From Actinomycetes bacterium (lineage in GTDB: Bacteria; Actinomycetota; Thermoleophilia; Gaiellales; Gaiellaceae), in contig JANYJX010000002.1 in the NCBI GenBank assembly GCA_025358355.1, forward strand, positions 1 to 35,319: a stretch of 35,319 nt of DNA. Direction: 5' to 3'. A program made the position numbers and the translations under genes. Below the pieces are notes generated by a model. It saw only the letters and a program-made list of their open reading frames with translations, made no database searches and was not told the DNA's origin. Of the stretch, positions 1 through 8,276 are shown piece after piece. How positions within the stretch are numbered: position 1 is the stretch's first letter; every line of letters begins with the position of its first letter.

Positions 1-513
1 GAGCACGACGCGATCGACCTCGCCGCTCGTAAAGAGCTCGGCCGCCCGATGCGCGATCGCCTGGGCGTTCGCGTAGTCCGGCCGGTCGGTGAAGCCGACG
101 AACGCACCCGCGACCGACTTGCGGCGGAACAAAAGTGTCGAGCGGCCCTTCTTTCCGACGGCGAGGTATTGCACGCCAAGGCCGTCCGTCAGGAGTTTCC
201 GCTCCAGCGCAAACGAGCGGCGGATCACCTGCGCGTTGAACGCACCGGCAAGGCCGCGGTCGCCGGTGAGCGGCACGAGCAGGACGTTCGAAACCGACTC
301 GCGCTTCTCGAGCAACGGCAGCCGCACCGACGATGACGCACGCCCCACTCCGCCGATCAACTCCTGCATGGTCGCCGCGTACGGGCGCATCGCCTCGATC
401 CGGGTCTGCGCGCGCCGCAGCTTCGCGGCCGCGACGAGCTCCATGGCCCGGGTGATCTTGCGCGTGTTGCGGACGGACCGGATCCGCCGCTTCAGATCTT
501 GGACGGACGCCAT
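1..513 (-). CDS. atpG: F1Fo ATP synthase gamma subunit, N-terminal part (runs off left edge)
   Basis: Central rotor shaft of the F1 sector, coupling proton flow through the membrane ring to ATP synthesis on the alpha/beta hexamer. The first 171 codons are present. They open with MASVQDLKRRIRSVRNTRKI and continue with AMELVAAAKLRRAQ, the hallmark N-terminal helix of gamma, and later include LTGDRGLAGAFNAQV, the conserved GDRGLCG-like strand. The ATG at 511-513 follows a good ribosome binding site (GAAGGAG on the minus strand, about 521-527). The gene continues beyond base 1. It is the last visible gene of the atp operon, 164 bp after atpA, a much wider gap than between the other atp genes. Identity is certain; only the 3' part is missing. 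Confidence 0.97.
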   Translation of the reverse strand, partial: MASVQDLKRRIRSVRNTRKITRAMELVAAAKLRRAQTRIEAMRPYAATMQELIGGVGRASSSVRLPLLEKRESVSNVLLVPLTGDRGLAGAFNAQVIRRSFALERKLLTDGLGVQYLAVGKKGRSTLLFRRKSVAGAFVGFTDRPDYANAQAIAHRAAELFTSGEVDRVVL

Positions 514-579
514 CAGTGCTCCTTCAAGTGCTGTTGCCGCGTTCCTGGCGCGCGAAAAGCAAGTCGGGCTAGGACGCAG

Positions 580-610
580 GGAGTGGTCATATGAGACATA
601 TGACCACTCC
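580..610. repeat. Perfect 14-bp inverted repeat in the atpA-atpG intergenic gap
   Basis: The arm GGAGTGGTCATATG (580-593) is followed by AGA and then its exact reverse complement (597-610). In RNA of either strand this would be a 14-bp stem with a 3-nt loop. It lies in the 164-bp gap (514-677) between atpA and atpG. There is no T tract on either side, so a classical intrinsic terminator is unlikely. It could be an mRNA processing or stability hairpin setting stoichiometry downstream of atpA, a dispersed repeat, or a protein-binding site. The rest of the gap shows no gene. Confidence 0.8.
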
Positions 611-677
611 TGAGGACGACGCCCGGCGCCGCTTTGCAGCCGGCCGGGGACACGGATGACAGCGTTTGCAGGAGCAC

Positions 678-2207
678 CTAGCCCGTGAGGCCCTTCTCCT
701 CAGCAATCGCGAAGCTGTTGACAAACTTCTTCAGCTCCTCGTCAAGCGTCTTGATCGTCTCGTCGGAGAGGTCGTTCGACTCAACGATGGCCGAGTACAC
801 CTTGCCGCCGGCGCGAAGCGTGTCCCGCAGCTCCTGCTGGAAGCGCGGCACCTGCGGCACCGGGATCGTGTCGAGATGCCCGTGGATGCCGGCGTAGATC
901 GCTACGACCTGCTCCTCCATCGGCCACGGCTGGTACTGCGGCTGGTTCAGCGTCGCGACCATCCGCTCACCGCGACCGAGCGCCTGCTGGGTCGACGCGT
1001 CGAGCTCGGAGCCGAACTGCGCGAACGCCTCCAACTCGCGGTACTGGGCGAGGTCGAGACGCAGGCGTCCGGCGACCTTCTTCATCGCCTTGGTCTGCGC
1101 GTTGCCGCCAACGCGGGAGACCGAGATCCCGACGTTGATCGCCGGCTTGACGCCCGAGAAGAAAAGGTCGGACTGGAGGAAGATCTGCCCGTCGGTGATC
1201 GAGATCACGTTCGTCGGGATGTAGGCGGAAACGTCGCCAGCCTGAGTCTCGATGACTGGCAGGGCGGTGAGCGAGCCGGCGCCGAGCGCGTCGTTCAGCT
1301 TGCAGGCCCTCTCGAGCAGCCGCGAGTGGAGGTAGAAGACGTCGCCCGGGAACGCCTCGCGGCCCGGCGGGCGGCGCAGCAGCAACGAGAGTTGGCGGTA
1401 GGAGTCGGCGTGCTTGGTCAGATCGTCGTAGATGACGAGCGCGTGCCTGCCGTTGTAGAGGAAGTACTCGCCCATCGCGGCACCCGCGAACGGCGCCATC
1501 CACTTGATCGGGGCGGCCTCCTGGGCGGGCGCGGAGATGATGATCGTGTACTCCATCGCGCCGGCTTCGCGCAGCCGCTCGTACACCTGTGCGACGGTCG
1601 AGGCCTTCTGGCCGACCGCAACGTAGATGCAGATCACGTCGCCGCCACGCTGGTTGATGATCGTGTCGATCGCGATCGCCGTCTTGCCGGTGCCGCGGTC
1701 GCCGATGATCAGCTCGCGCTGCCCGCGGCCGACCGGGATCATCGAGTCGATCGCCTTCAGGCCGGTCTGCAACGGCTCCTTCACCGGCTGGCGCTCGATC
1801 ACGCCAGGCGCCTTGAACTCGAGCGGTCGCGTCGCCGTCGCGTTGATCGGGCCCTGGCCGTCGAGCGGCGCGCCCAGCGGATCGACGACTCGGCCGAGCA
1901 GCTCGTCACCAACGGGAACCGACATCACGTCGCCGGTGCGCCGGACCGGCTCGCCCTCCTTGACCTTCTGCCATTCGCCGAAGAGCGCTACGCCGACGTT
2001 GTCTTCTTCGAGGTTGAACGCGATGCCGACAACGCCGTGCTCGAACTCGAGCCGCTCGAGCGACACACAGTTCTCGAGGCCATGCACACGCGCGATGCCG
2101 TCACCGACCTGCAGGACCGTCCCGACTTCGGACAGGTCGGTCTGGACGTCGTACTGCTCGATGCGCTGCTTGAGGATCGAGGTGATCTCATCGGGACGGA
2201 GCTTCAA
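678..2207 (-). CDS. atpA: F1Fo ATP synthase alpha subunit
   Basis: Non-catalytic nucleotide-binding subunit of the F1 hexamer. It is 509 residues, the usual length. Walker A GDRGTGKT is at residues 169-176, the Walker B strand ALVIYDD at about 256-262, and the signature ISVSRVGG with the arginine finger R365 follows. The N-terminal beta barrel ([13 protein letters not shown], about 32-44) is intact. The start is TTG at 2205-2207, chosen because a strong GAGGAG ribosome binding site lies 6 nt upstream and homology begins here. It stops with TAG at 678-680. It sits 18 nt after atpH. Confidence 0.98.
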   Translation of the reverse strand: MKLRPDEITSILKQRIEQYDVQTDLSEVGTVLQVGDGIARVHGLENCVSLERLEFEHGVVGIAFNLEEDNVGVALFGEWQKVKEGEPVRRTGDVMSVPVGDELLGRVVDPLGAPLDGQGPINATATRPLEFKAPGVIERQPVKEPLQTGLKAIDSMIPVGRGQRELIIGDRGTGKTAIAIDTIINQRGGDVICIYVAVGQKASTVAQVYERLREAGAMEYTIIISAPAQEAAPIKWMAPFAGAAMGEYFLYNGRHALVIYDDLTKHADSYRQLSLLLRRPPGREAFPGDVFYLHSRLLERACKLNDALGAGSLTALPVIETQAGDVSAYIPTNVISITDGQIFLQSDLFFSGVKPAINVGISVSRVGGNAQTKAMKKVAGRLRLDLAQYRELEAFAQFGSELDASTQQALGRGERMVATLNQPQYQPWPMEEQVVAIYAGIHGHLDTIPVPQVPRFQQELRDTLRAGGKVYSAIVESNDLSDETIKTLDEELKKFVNSFAIAEEKGLTG

Positions 2208-2225
2208 GTCGTTCTCCTCTTCTCG

Positions 2226-2759
2226 TTACCTAGTTGTTGCGAGTTCGCGGCGGAGGCGCTCCAGCCGGCCGCGCACGCTGGCGTCCACGCGCAGCGATCC
2301 GGCCTGGAGGATCATCCCGCCGATGAGGCTCGGGTCGACAGTTCGGATGGCTTCGACCGTTCGACCGGAGGACTGCTCGATCTTGGAGACGATGCTGAGG
2401 GCCTCGTCGTCGGAGAGCTCGTGCGCAGTTGTCAGCTCGACCGTGACACGGCCCTGCGCACGATCGACGAAGCCGCGGAACTCGACGTAGACCTGCGCAA
2501 TCTCGCCGGCACGGCCCTTCTCGGCGAGCAGCCGGAGCACGTTCCGCACGAAGTCGTCGCCGCCTTCGGCCAGTTGACCGACGACGTCGATTTTGGCCGC
2601 GGTCTCGACCTGCGGGTTGCCGAGGAACGCCGCCAGCTCGGGGCTGCCGTCGAGCGCTTCGGCAAACGCGCCGAAGTCGCGATCGACGGCGTCGACCCGG
2701 TCGCCGTCCTGCGCAGCCTCGAAGAGCGCCTTCGCGTAGATGCGTTGCGCCGCGGCCAC
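2226..2759 (-). CDS. atpH: F1Fo ATP synthase delta subunit
   Basis: Peripheral-stalk subunit that ties F1 alpha to the b dimer. At 177 residues it matches bacterial delta. It begins MAAAQRIYAKALFEAAQDGD, the typical YAKALFEAA N-terminal helix, and keeps the C-terminal region DPSLIGGMILQAGSLRVDAS that characterises the OSCP/delta family. It starts with GTG at 2757-2759, overlapping the TAG stop of atpF by one base, so translational coupling is likely. Confidence 0.96.
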   Translation of the reverse strand: MAAAQRIYAKALFEAAQDGDRVDAVDRDFGAFAEALDGSPELAAFLGNPQVETAAKIDVVGQLAEGGDDFVRNVLRLLAEKGRAGEIAQVYVEFRGFVDRAQGRVTVELTTAHELSDDEALSIVSKIEQSSGRTVEAIRTVDPSLIGGMILQAGSLRVDASVRGRLERLRRELATTR

Positions 2760-3286
2760 TAGTTCCTGCCGCGCTCCAAGGCGGAGAAGTCGAGATCGGC
2801 GATCGCCTCGTCGACAAGCCTGCGGTGGTCGGCGGTGTCGAGCACTTTGCCGACGACCCGCTGCGTGGCGTCGACCGTGAGATCGGCTACTTCCGTGCGG
2901 ATCTGGTCGAGCGCGCGGCTCGTCTCCGCCTCGATCTGCTTGCGCGTCTCCTCGAGACGCCGAACGCGATCGGCCTCGGCCTCTTCCTTGACGCGTGCGA
3001 GCTGGGCGTCGCCGACCTTGCGCGCGTCGGCGAGGATCTCCGCCGACTCGCTCTTGGCCTGGCCGATCAGCGCACGATGCTGCTCGAGCAGCTCTCGAGC
3101 CTCGATGCGGGCGTTGTCGGCCTCGGCGATCGACTGGGCAATCTGGTCGCGCCGCTTGTCAATGGCCGTTTGGATCGGGCCGAAGGCGTAGCGCTTCAGT
3201 ACGAAGAGCGCGATCAGGAAGCAGACGATCGTCCAGATCATCAATCCAGGCGTGACCTGGATCAGTGGGTTCGAAGCGACGAGCAT
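2759..3286 (-). CDS. atpF: F1Fo ATP synthase b subunit
   Basis: Peripheral-stalk membrane subunit of 175 residues. A single N-terminal transmembrane helix (about residues 14-31, TPGLMIWTIVCFLIALFVL) leads into a long charged coiled coil (about 40-150) rich in E, R, K and A, as expected for the b dimer. The start ATG at 3284-3286 shares one base with the atpE stop (TGATG), and the stop TAG overlaps the atpH GTG. The same frame stays open far upstream through the antisense of atpE and atpB, but homology to b begins at this ATG. Confidence 0.96.
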   Translation of the reverse strand: MLVASNPLIQVTPGLMIWTIVCFLIALFVLKRYAFGPIQTAIDKRRDQIAQSIAEADNARIEARELLEQHRALIGQAKSESAEILADARKVGDAQLARVKEEAEADRVRRLEETRKQIEAETSRALDQIRTEVADLTVDATQRVVGKVLDTADHRRLVDEAIADLDFSALERGRN

Positions 3287-3546
3287 CAGACGAGGACGTA
3301 CGCCAGGATCGACCCGAGCAGGCCATAGAAGACGACTGCCTCGGTAAGCGCGAAGCCGAGCCACTGGATGCCGCTGAGCTCGCCCTTGAGCTCCGGCTGG
3401 CGGGCAACGGCTTGGATCATCGAGCCGAAGATATTGCCGATGCCGACGCCGGCACCGAGTGCGCCGAGGCCGACGCCGAGAGCGAGGCCGATCGCCTTGC
3501 CGGCTTTCGTCACGTCGCCCGACGTTGCAACGAGAAGATGAAACAT
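3286..3546 (-). CDS. atpE: F1Fo ATP synthase c subunit (proteolipid ring)
   Basis: Two-helix hairpin of 86 residues that forms the rotor ring. Helix 1 has the glycine-rich GVGLGALGAGVGIGNIFG stretch (about 24-41), the polar loop is ARQPELKGEL (about 48-57), and helix 2 carries the ion-binding carboxylate E69 in FALTEAVVFYG. The residue after E69 is alanine rather than the Ser/Thr of Na+-type rings, which points to proton coupling (inference). It lies between atpB and atpF; the ATG is preceded by an AGGAGG-like ribosome binding site. Confidence 0.97.
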   Translation of the reverse strand: MFHLLVATSGDVTKAGKAIGLALGVGLGALGAGVGIGNIFGSMIQAVARQPELKGELSGIQWLGFALTEAVVFYGLLGSILAYVLV

Positions 3547-3558
3547 TCGGTGTTCCTC

Positions 3559-4410
3559 CTAGTGCTCCGGCTCGATCGCCGAGCCGATGTAGATGGCAGA
3601 CAGTGCAGCGAAGATGAACGCCTGGATCGAGACGACGATCACGACTTCGAAGAGATAGAAGAGCGCCCCGATCGGGACAACGACCACGGCCAGCACAAGC
3701 GACTGGATGATGAAGATCAGGCCGATGAAGGTGAGGATCAGAATGTGGCCGGCGAGCATGTTCGCGAACAGCCGAACGGAGAGCGAGATCAGGCGCATGA
3801 ACTGGCCGAGGATCTCGAGCGGCACGATCAGCGCGAGCAACGGCTTCGGTGCCTCCGGGATCCAGCTCTTGAAGTAGCGCCGTGTGCCATTCCAACGGAT
3901 GCCTTCGTAGTGCGTGAAGACGAACGTCAGGAGTGCAAGCGCGAGCGTCACCGAGATCGACGACGTCGCGGCGTAGATGCCCCACGTCGGGACGCCGTGC
4001 CAGCGCTCGCCGGTCAGCGGCAGCGGCAGGAAGCCGAGCATGTTGACGACCCAGATGAAGATCATGAGCGTGGCGACGTACGGGAACCAGCGGCCGATCG
4101 CCTTCGTCGGCAGGCCCTGCTCCGCGACCTGCACCTGCGCGACCTCGTAGATCTGCTCGCCGATCGCCTGGCGACGGCCCGGCATCTTGACGCGCATTGT
4201 GACTAGACCGAGCGCGATCGTCAGCACCGTGCCGATCATCAGGTAGGCAACGGCCTTCGTGATCGAGAGGTTCAGCGGGCCGAGGTGGATCGGGATCCAC
4301 TCGTGCTGCTCGAACTCGGTCGTCGGGTCGAACGTGCCGCGGGCCATCGCGACCTGCGGAAGCACGAGCGCGAGCAGTGCGGTCGTCGCGACGAGCTTGA
4401 GTCGTCTCAT
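3559..4410 (-). CDS. atpB: F1Fo ATP synthase a subunit
   Basis: Stator channel subunit facing the c ring. It has 283 residues with a signal-like hydrophobic N terminus (about 4-23) and five to six transmembrane segments. The essential arginine is R213 in SVRLFANMLAGH (211-222), and the family signature LGFLPLP precedes the central helices. The start ATG (4408-4410) overlaps the atpI-like stop by 4 bp (ATGA). Confidence 0.97.
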   Translation of the reverse strand: MRRLKLVATTALLALVLPQVAMARGTFDPTTEFEQHEWIPIHLGPLNLSITKAVAYLMIGTVLTIALGLVTMRVKMPGRRQAIGEQIYEVAQVQVAEQGLPTKAIGRWFPYVATLMIFIWVVNMLGFLPLPLTGERWHGVPTWGIYAATSSISVTLALALLTFVFTHYEGIRWNGTRRYFKSWIPEAPKPLLALIVPLEILGQFMRLISLSVRLFANMLAGHILILTFIGLIFIIQSLVLAVVVVPIGALFYLFEVVIVVSIQAFIFAALSAIYIGSAIEPEH

Positions 4411-4799
4411 CGGATCGCGCCGAAGTAGACGACGAGTGACAGGCCCAGCTCGGCCGTGTAGGCGAGGGCGTAGGTGAGGGCGGCGGCGACGGCGAGATGC
4501 GGGTTCGCGACCGCTGTCGCGAGGAGAACCACGAGCAGGCCAAGCGACTTGAAGAACAGCCCGAAAGCCTGGACGCCGGATGCGGCAAGGTCGCTCGTGC
4601 GCTCACGCAACTGTGCAAGCAGGAGATTCAGGGCGTGGATCGCAACGTAAAGGACGGTCGCGAGGCCCCAGCCGGCGACATTCCAGCCTGCGATAAGGAA
4701 AACGGGCAGCGCGAGTGCAAGCACAAGCCCGCCGACGAGCGCCGGAATCAGGTGGCTCGGCTCGGGCCGGGGCTCGCTGATGACGGTGCTCCCACTCAT
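4407..4799 (-). CDS. AtpI-like membrane protein of the ATP synthase operon
   Basis: Small hydrophobic protein of 130 residues with four predicted transmembrane helices (about 18-36, 42-62, 77-97 and 99-118). Proteins in this position (AtpI/Rv1303 type) are proposed to help assemble the c ring or carry Mg2+; sequence conservation is poor, so the call rests mainly on position and topology. ATG at 4797-4799 overlaps the upstream small gene by 4 bp, and the stop overlaps the atpB start. Confidence 0.75.
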   Translation of the reverse strand: MSGSTVISEPRPEPSHLIPALVGGLVLALALPVFLIAGWNVAGWGLATVLYVAIHALNLLLAQLRERTSDLAASGVQAFGLFFKSLGLLVVLLATAVANPHLAVAAALTYALAYTAELGLSLVVYFGAIR

Positions 4800-4999
4800 T
4801 TGAGCGCGTCCCCGTAGCGCTTGTAGACGGCCGCGACACCCGCGGGCAGACCTGCAACCGCTCCGCCGAGCGCGCCGTAGGCCCACTTCCCTGCGGCCCA
4901 GCCGATCAGCGAGCCGACGCCGATCGTCGCTGCGGTAGTTGCGACCAGCAGACCACCGGCTCCGGCAGGGGAAAACGTGGGGCGCGGAGACGGCTCCAT
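4796..4999 (-). CDS. AtpZ/AtpI-like small membrane protein, first gene of the atp operon
   Basis: A 67-residue protein with two hydrophobic segments. They include GLLVATTAATIGVGSLIGWA, then GGAVAGLPAGVAAVYKRYG. This helix-pair pattern resembles the AtpZ / gene-1 accessory proteins that open many atp operons. I prefer the ATG at 4997-4999 because a -10-like TATGCT lies 7 nt upstream, giving a leaderless start; an in-frame ATG at 5009-5011 would add four residues but overlaps that element. It ends in a 4-bp overlap with the atpI-like gene. Confidence 0.65.
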   Translation of the reverse strand: MEPSPRPTFSPAGAGGLLVATTAATIGVGSLIGWAAGKWAYGALGGAVAGLPAGVAAVYKRYGDALK

Positions 5000-5006
5000 C
5001 GGGCGG

Positions 5007-5012
5007 AGCATA
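5007..5012 (-). promoter_or_regulatory. Likely -10 element of the atp operon (leaderless start)
   Basis: TATGCT on the minus strand ends 7 nt before the ATG at 4999. No ribosome binding site is visible, matching a leaderless transcript. No clear -35 box was found. Confidence 0.45.
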
Positions 5013-5121
5013 CCAGGATGAGTTCGCGAGCTTGTGACAGCGAAACATGGCTCCGCAACACCGATTTCGCCGTACTTCGTTACTCGCAGCTTTCGGGCGC
5101 CGGACTGTCCACGCCGGCCAC

Positions 5122-5167
5122 TGTCCTTGCTCTGACACCGGACATGTCTGGGGTCAGAGCAAGGACA
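5122..5167. repeat. 46-nt near-perfect palindrome upstream of the atp operon
   Basis: Outer arms TGTCCTTGCTCTGAC (5122-5136) and GTCAGAGCAAGGACA (5153-5167) are exact reverse complements. Inside them lie a CC/GG pair and a central GACATGTC palindrome (5141-5148). A further CCGGCC (5114-5119) / GGCCGG (5178-5183) pair lies outside. It occupies the 209-bp gap (5000-5208) between wecA and the atp operon and has no T tract. It may be a strong hairpin terminating wecA transcription, or a REP-type dispersed element. Nothing else coding is seen in the gap. Confidence 0.8.
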
Positions 5168-5208
5168 TCTCCAAAGCGGCCGGTATTGCCCGGCGATTTC
5201 GGCCAGGC

Positions 5209-6339
5209 TCAGGCGGAACGACGGTTGGATTCGTCGGCTGCTGCCTGCTCGGCCTCGCGGCGGCGAATCCGCGGGTTCGCAAGCTTCACGATCTCCAGCA
5301 GATACACGATGTACACAGAGAAACCGAGAGCTACGACGGCGATCGCACCGACCGCGATCGTCCCACCCACATGCCAGTGGCCGCCCTCGCGAAACGGGAC
5401 GAAGCGCGTCGCGAGCGCCGCCGCAGCGAGGGTCGCGCACCACGCCCACATCGTCAGCGCCGCTCGCCGCTGCGAGAAGCCGATGTTGACGAAGCGGTGG
5501 TGGAGATGGCTACGGTCTGCGGTGTAAACGGGTGTGCCTTGGCGCATCCGCTTCGCGACGACAAAGGACGTGTCGATGATCGGCACGGCCAGAACTAACA
5601 GGGGCATGAAGAGGACGACCGTCGATGCCGTCTTCAGCAGACCTGCCACAGCCACGGTCGCGAGCGTGTACCCGAGCACGAGCGCGCCGGAGTCGCCCAT
5701 GAAGATCCGCGCCGGGAAGAAGTTGTGGCGCAGGAAACCGACGCACGCGCCAGCGACAACCGCGGAGAGAATCGCAGCGTCGACCTTCCCGAGCGACAGC
5801 GCGAGCACAGCGAACGTCACGCCCGAGATCCCGCAGACCCCCGAAGCGAGTCCGTCCAGCCCGTCGAGGAAGTTGACCATGTTCATCACCGCGACGATCC
5901 AGAAAATAGTCAGCGGTACGCCGATCCACGCGGGCACGTCGACGGCGCCGACGAACGGCAGCGTGAAGTGGTCGATCCAGACGCCGAACGCGGTTGGGAT
6001 CGCAGCGGCGACGATCTGGCCGGCGAGCTTTGGCAGCGGCTCGAGACCGCGGAAGTCGTCGACCACGCCCACAACACAGGCAATCGCCGCGCCAATCACA
6101 ACGCCGCGCATCTCACCCGAGAGATCGAGGAACGCCAGCGCCGGCACGAGGATCCCGAGGAAGATTGCGAGACCGCCAAGCCGCGGCACCGGCCGGCGGT
6201 TCAGGCGCCGCCCGTCAGGCTCGTCGACAACGCCGAGGAGGCGCGCCATCCCTCCGACGGCCGGCGTGAGTGAGATCACGATCACGAGCGCGATCGCCGC
6301 TCCGTAGAGCACCTCGGGGTGAGCCCGGAGGTCGTGCAC
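5209..6339 (-). CDS. wecA: WecA/TagO-type polyprenyl-phosphate N-acetylhexosamine-1-phosphate transferase
   Basis: Membrane enzyme that moves a sugar-1-phosphate from a UDP sugar to undecaprenyl/decaprenyl phosphate, starting wall-polymer assembly. It has 376 residues and about ten transmembrane helices. Motifs: GVVDDFRG with the Asp pair D94-D95, NFLDGLDGLA (156-165), RIFMGDSGALVLGY (211-224), and the WecA/TagO-type DRSHLHHR (275-282), which separates it from MraY. A GTG at 6337-6339 is the first start; no strong ribosome binding site is visible, but the upp stop lies 5 nt upstream, so coupling is likely. Its place between the tsaC side and atpI matches the Mycobacterium rfe position. Confidence 0.9.
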   Translation of the reverse strand: MHDLRAHPEVLYGAAIALVIVISLTPAVGGMARLLGVVDEPDGRRLNRRPVPRLGGLAIFLGILVPALAFLDLSGEMRGVVIGAAIACVVGVVDDFRGLEPLPKLAGQIVAAAIPTAFGVWIDHFTLPFVGAVDVPAWIGVPLTIFWIVAVMNMVNFLDGLDGLASGVCGISGVTFAVLALSLGKVDAAILSAVVAGACVGFLRHNFFPARIFMGDSGALVLGYTLATVAVAGLLKTASTVVLFMPLLVLAVPIIDTSFVVAKRMRQGTPVYTADRSHLHHRFVNIGFSQRRAALTMWAWCATLAAAALATRFVPFREGGHWHVGGTIAVGAIAVVALGFSVYIVYLLEIVKLANPRIRRREAEQAAADESNRRSA

Positions 6340-6344
6340 TCTGG

Positions 6345-6977
6345 CTACTTCGTGCCGTAGAGGCGGTCGCCTGCGTCCCCGAGGCCGGGGACGATGTAAC
6401 CCTTTTCGTTCAGCGCGCGATCGACCGACGCGACGACGATCGAGACATCCGGGTGGTCGCGATGGATTCGAGCGATTCCCTCGGGCGCGGCGATCAGCGC
6501 GATCAGGCGCACCGACGTCGCGCCCGCCGCCTTCACGGTGGTGACCGCGGCGGCCGTCGAGTTCCCGGTCGCGAGCATCGGGTCGAGGAGCAGCACATCG
6601 CGGTCGGCGACATCGTTTGGCAGCTTGACGAAGTACTCCACCGGCTCGAGCGTCTCCTCGTCGCGGTAGAGGCCGATGAAGCCGACGCGCGCGCCCGGGA
6701 TCAGCGACAGCACGGCATCGAGCATCCCGACACCCGCGCGCAGGATCGGGCAGACGGCGACCTTTTTGCCGGAGATCCGGCGCGCCGCCGTCCGCTCGAG
6801 CGGCGTCTCGATCTCGAACTCCTCGTCGGCGAGATCCTTCGTCGCCTCGTACGTCAGGAGCAGCGTCAGTTCGTTGACGAGCTGACGAAACTGCTGCGTC
6901 GGCGTGGTGACATCGCGCAGCAGGCCGAGCTTGTGCTGGACGAGCGGGTGGTCTACCTCAACGACAACGCAGCTCAC
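6345..6977 (-). CDS. upp: Uracil phosphoribosyltransferase
   Basis: Pyrimidine salvage: uracil + PRPP to UMP + PPi. It is 210 residues, the normal size. The PRPP loop [18 protein letters not shown] (128-145) and the uracil-binding [13 protein letters not shown] (193-205) are both intact. The start GTG at 6975-6977 overlaps the glyA stop by 4 bp (GTGA). Homology begins at [13 protein letters not shown], a few residues in, which supports this start. Confidence 0.96.
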   Translation of the reverse strand: MSCVVVEVDHPLVQHKLGLLRDVTTPTQQFRQLVNELTLLLTYEATKDLADEEFEIETPLERTAARRISGKKVAVCPILRAGVGMLDAVLSLIPGARVGFIGLYRDEETLEPVEYFVKLPNDVADRDVLLLDPMLATGNSTAAAVTTVKAAGATSVRLIALIAAPEGIARIHRDHPDVSIVVASVDRALNEKGYIVPGLGDAGDRLYGTK

Positions 6978-8266
6978 GCGACGTACTCGGTGTAGCCGCG
7001 GAACCCCGGGTACAGCGGGCGGCGGTCGCAGATCGCCACGCTGCGCGCGGCAAGCGCGAGAAGATCCGGTGCGTCGCCGAGCGCGCCGCAAATGATCTGC
7101 CCGACCTCGCTGAAGTCGGCCTCGTCGAACCCGCGCATCGTGGCGGCCGGCGTGCCGATGCGGATACCCGAGGCGATCGTCGGCGGCCGCTCGTCGTACG
7201 GCACCGTGTTCCGGTTCACTGTCAGCTTCGCCTCGTGCAGCTGCTCCTCGGCGTCCTTGCCCGTCCATTCCGTTCGCCGAAGGTCGAGCTGCAGGAGATG
7301 CGTGTCGGTGCCGCCGGTGAGCACGTCGAGCCCACCGCTGATCAGCTCGGCGGCGAGCGCGTCGGCGTTCGCACGCACCTGGCGCTGGTAATCGCGGAAC
7401 GCCTCGGTCGCAGCGAACCGGAAGCACGTCGCCTTCGCGGCGATCACGTGCTGGAGCGGCCCGCCCTGCATCCCGGGGAAGACCGCGCGATCGAGCGCTT
7501 GCGCGTGCTCCTGCTTGCAGAGGACGAAGCCGGAGCGCGGGCCCGCGAGCGTCTTGTGCGTGGTGGACGTGACGAAGTCGCAGTCCTTGACCGGGTTCGG
7601 ATGCAGGCCGGCGGCGACGAGTCCGGAGAAGTGCGCCATGTCGCACATCAGGAGCGCGCCGACCTCGTCAGCGATGCGGCGGAACTCCCACGTCTCGACC
7701 GTGCGCGGGTACGCCGAGCCGCCGCAGACAATCAGTTTCGGCCGGTGCTCCTTCGCAAGCTCGAGCACCTCGTCGTAATCGACGAGGCTCGTGTCGCGCG
7801 AGACGCCGTAGTTGACGATCCCGTACAGCCGGCCGGAGAAGTTGACCTTCAGGCCGTGCGTGAGGTGGCCGCCGTGATCGAGTCGCAACGAGAGGATCGT
7901 GTCGCCCGGCTGCAGGCACGCGAAGTACGCGGCCATGTTCGCCTGCGCCCCCGCGTGCGGCTGGACGTTCGCGTGCTCGGCGCCGAACAGCTCCTTCGCG
8001 CGGTCGATCGCGAGCTGCTCGATCTCGTCGACGACCTCGCAGCCGCCGTAGTAGCGCTTGCCCGGATAGCCCTCGGCGTACTTGTTCGTCGGGACGCTGC
8101 CGACGGCCTCAAGCACCGCCGGCCACGTGAAGTTCTCGGAGGCGATCAGCTCGATCTGCCCGCGCTGCCGGTCGAGCTCGCGGCCGATCAGCGTCGCGAT
8201 CTCCGGATCAGTCGCTGCGAGGCCGCCGGAGCGGAGGAGCGCGAGCGACTCGGCGGCCACAGACAT
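6974..8266 (-). CDS. glyA: Serine hydroxymethyltransferase
   Basis: PLP enzyme interconverting serine + THF with glycine + 5,10-methylene-THF. It has 430 residues. Conserved blocks are [32 protein letters not shown] and the PLP lysine K238 in [14 protein letters not shown]. The ATG is at 8264-8266, and the gene follows the EtfD-like gene by 10 nt in the same direction. Its neighbours upstream include a folate-binding demethylase-like flavoprotein whose expected products, glycine and methylene-THF, are exactly the GlyA substrates. It is probably the only housekeeping SHMT at this conserved locus as well. Confidence 0.97.
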   Translation of the reverse strand: MSVAAESLALLRSGGLAATDPEIATLIGRELDRQRGQIELIASENFTWPAVLEAVGSVPTNKYAEGYPGKRYYGGCEVVDEIEQLAIDRAKELFGAEHANVQPHAGAQANMAAYFACLQPGDTILSLRLDHGGHLTHGLKVNFSGRLYGIVNYGVSRDTSLVDYDEVLELAKEHRPKLIVCGGSAYPRTVETWEFRRIADEVGALLMCDMAHFSGLVAAGLHPNPVKDCDFVTSTTHKTLAGPRSGFVLCKQEHAQALDRAVFPGMQGGPLQHVIAAKATCFRFAATEAFRDYQRQVRANADALAAELISGGLDVLTGGTDTHLLQLDLRRTEWTGKDAEEQLHEAKLTVNRNTVPYDERPPTIASGIRIGTPAATMRGFDEADFSEVGQIICGALGDAPDLLALAARSVAICDRRPLYPGFRGYTEYVA

Positions 8267-8276
8267 TCAGGCCACT

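Noticed and set aside
666-2762. Long plus-strand open frame (698 codons) across atpA and atpH
   Set aside because: It is exactly antisense to atpA/atpH, Arg/Asp/Leu-rich with no motif; a codon-bias shadow of high-GC genes.
3265-4206. Plus-strand open frame (313 codons) opposite atpB
   Set aside because: Composition-only shadow (D/E/R/H rich) of the conserved atpB gene.
3287-4618. Upstream in-frame extension of atpF across atpE and atpB
   Set aside because: Arg/Pro/Ser-rich out-of-frame reading of atpE/atpB; subunit b starts at the ATG at 3286.
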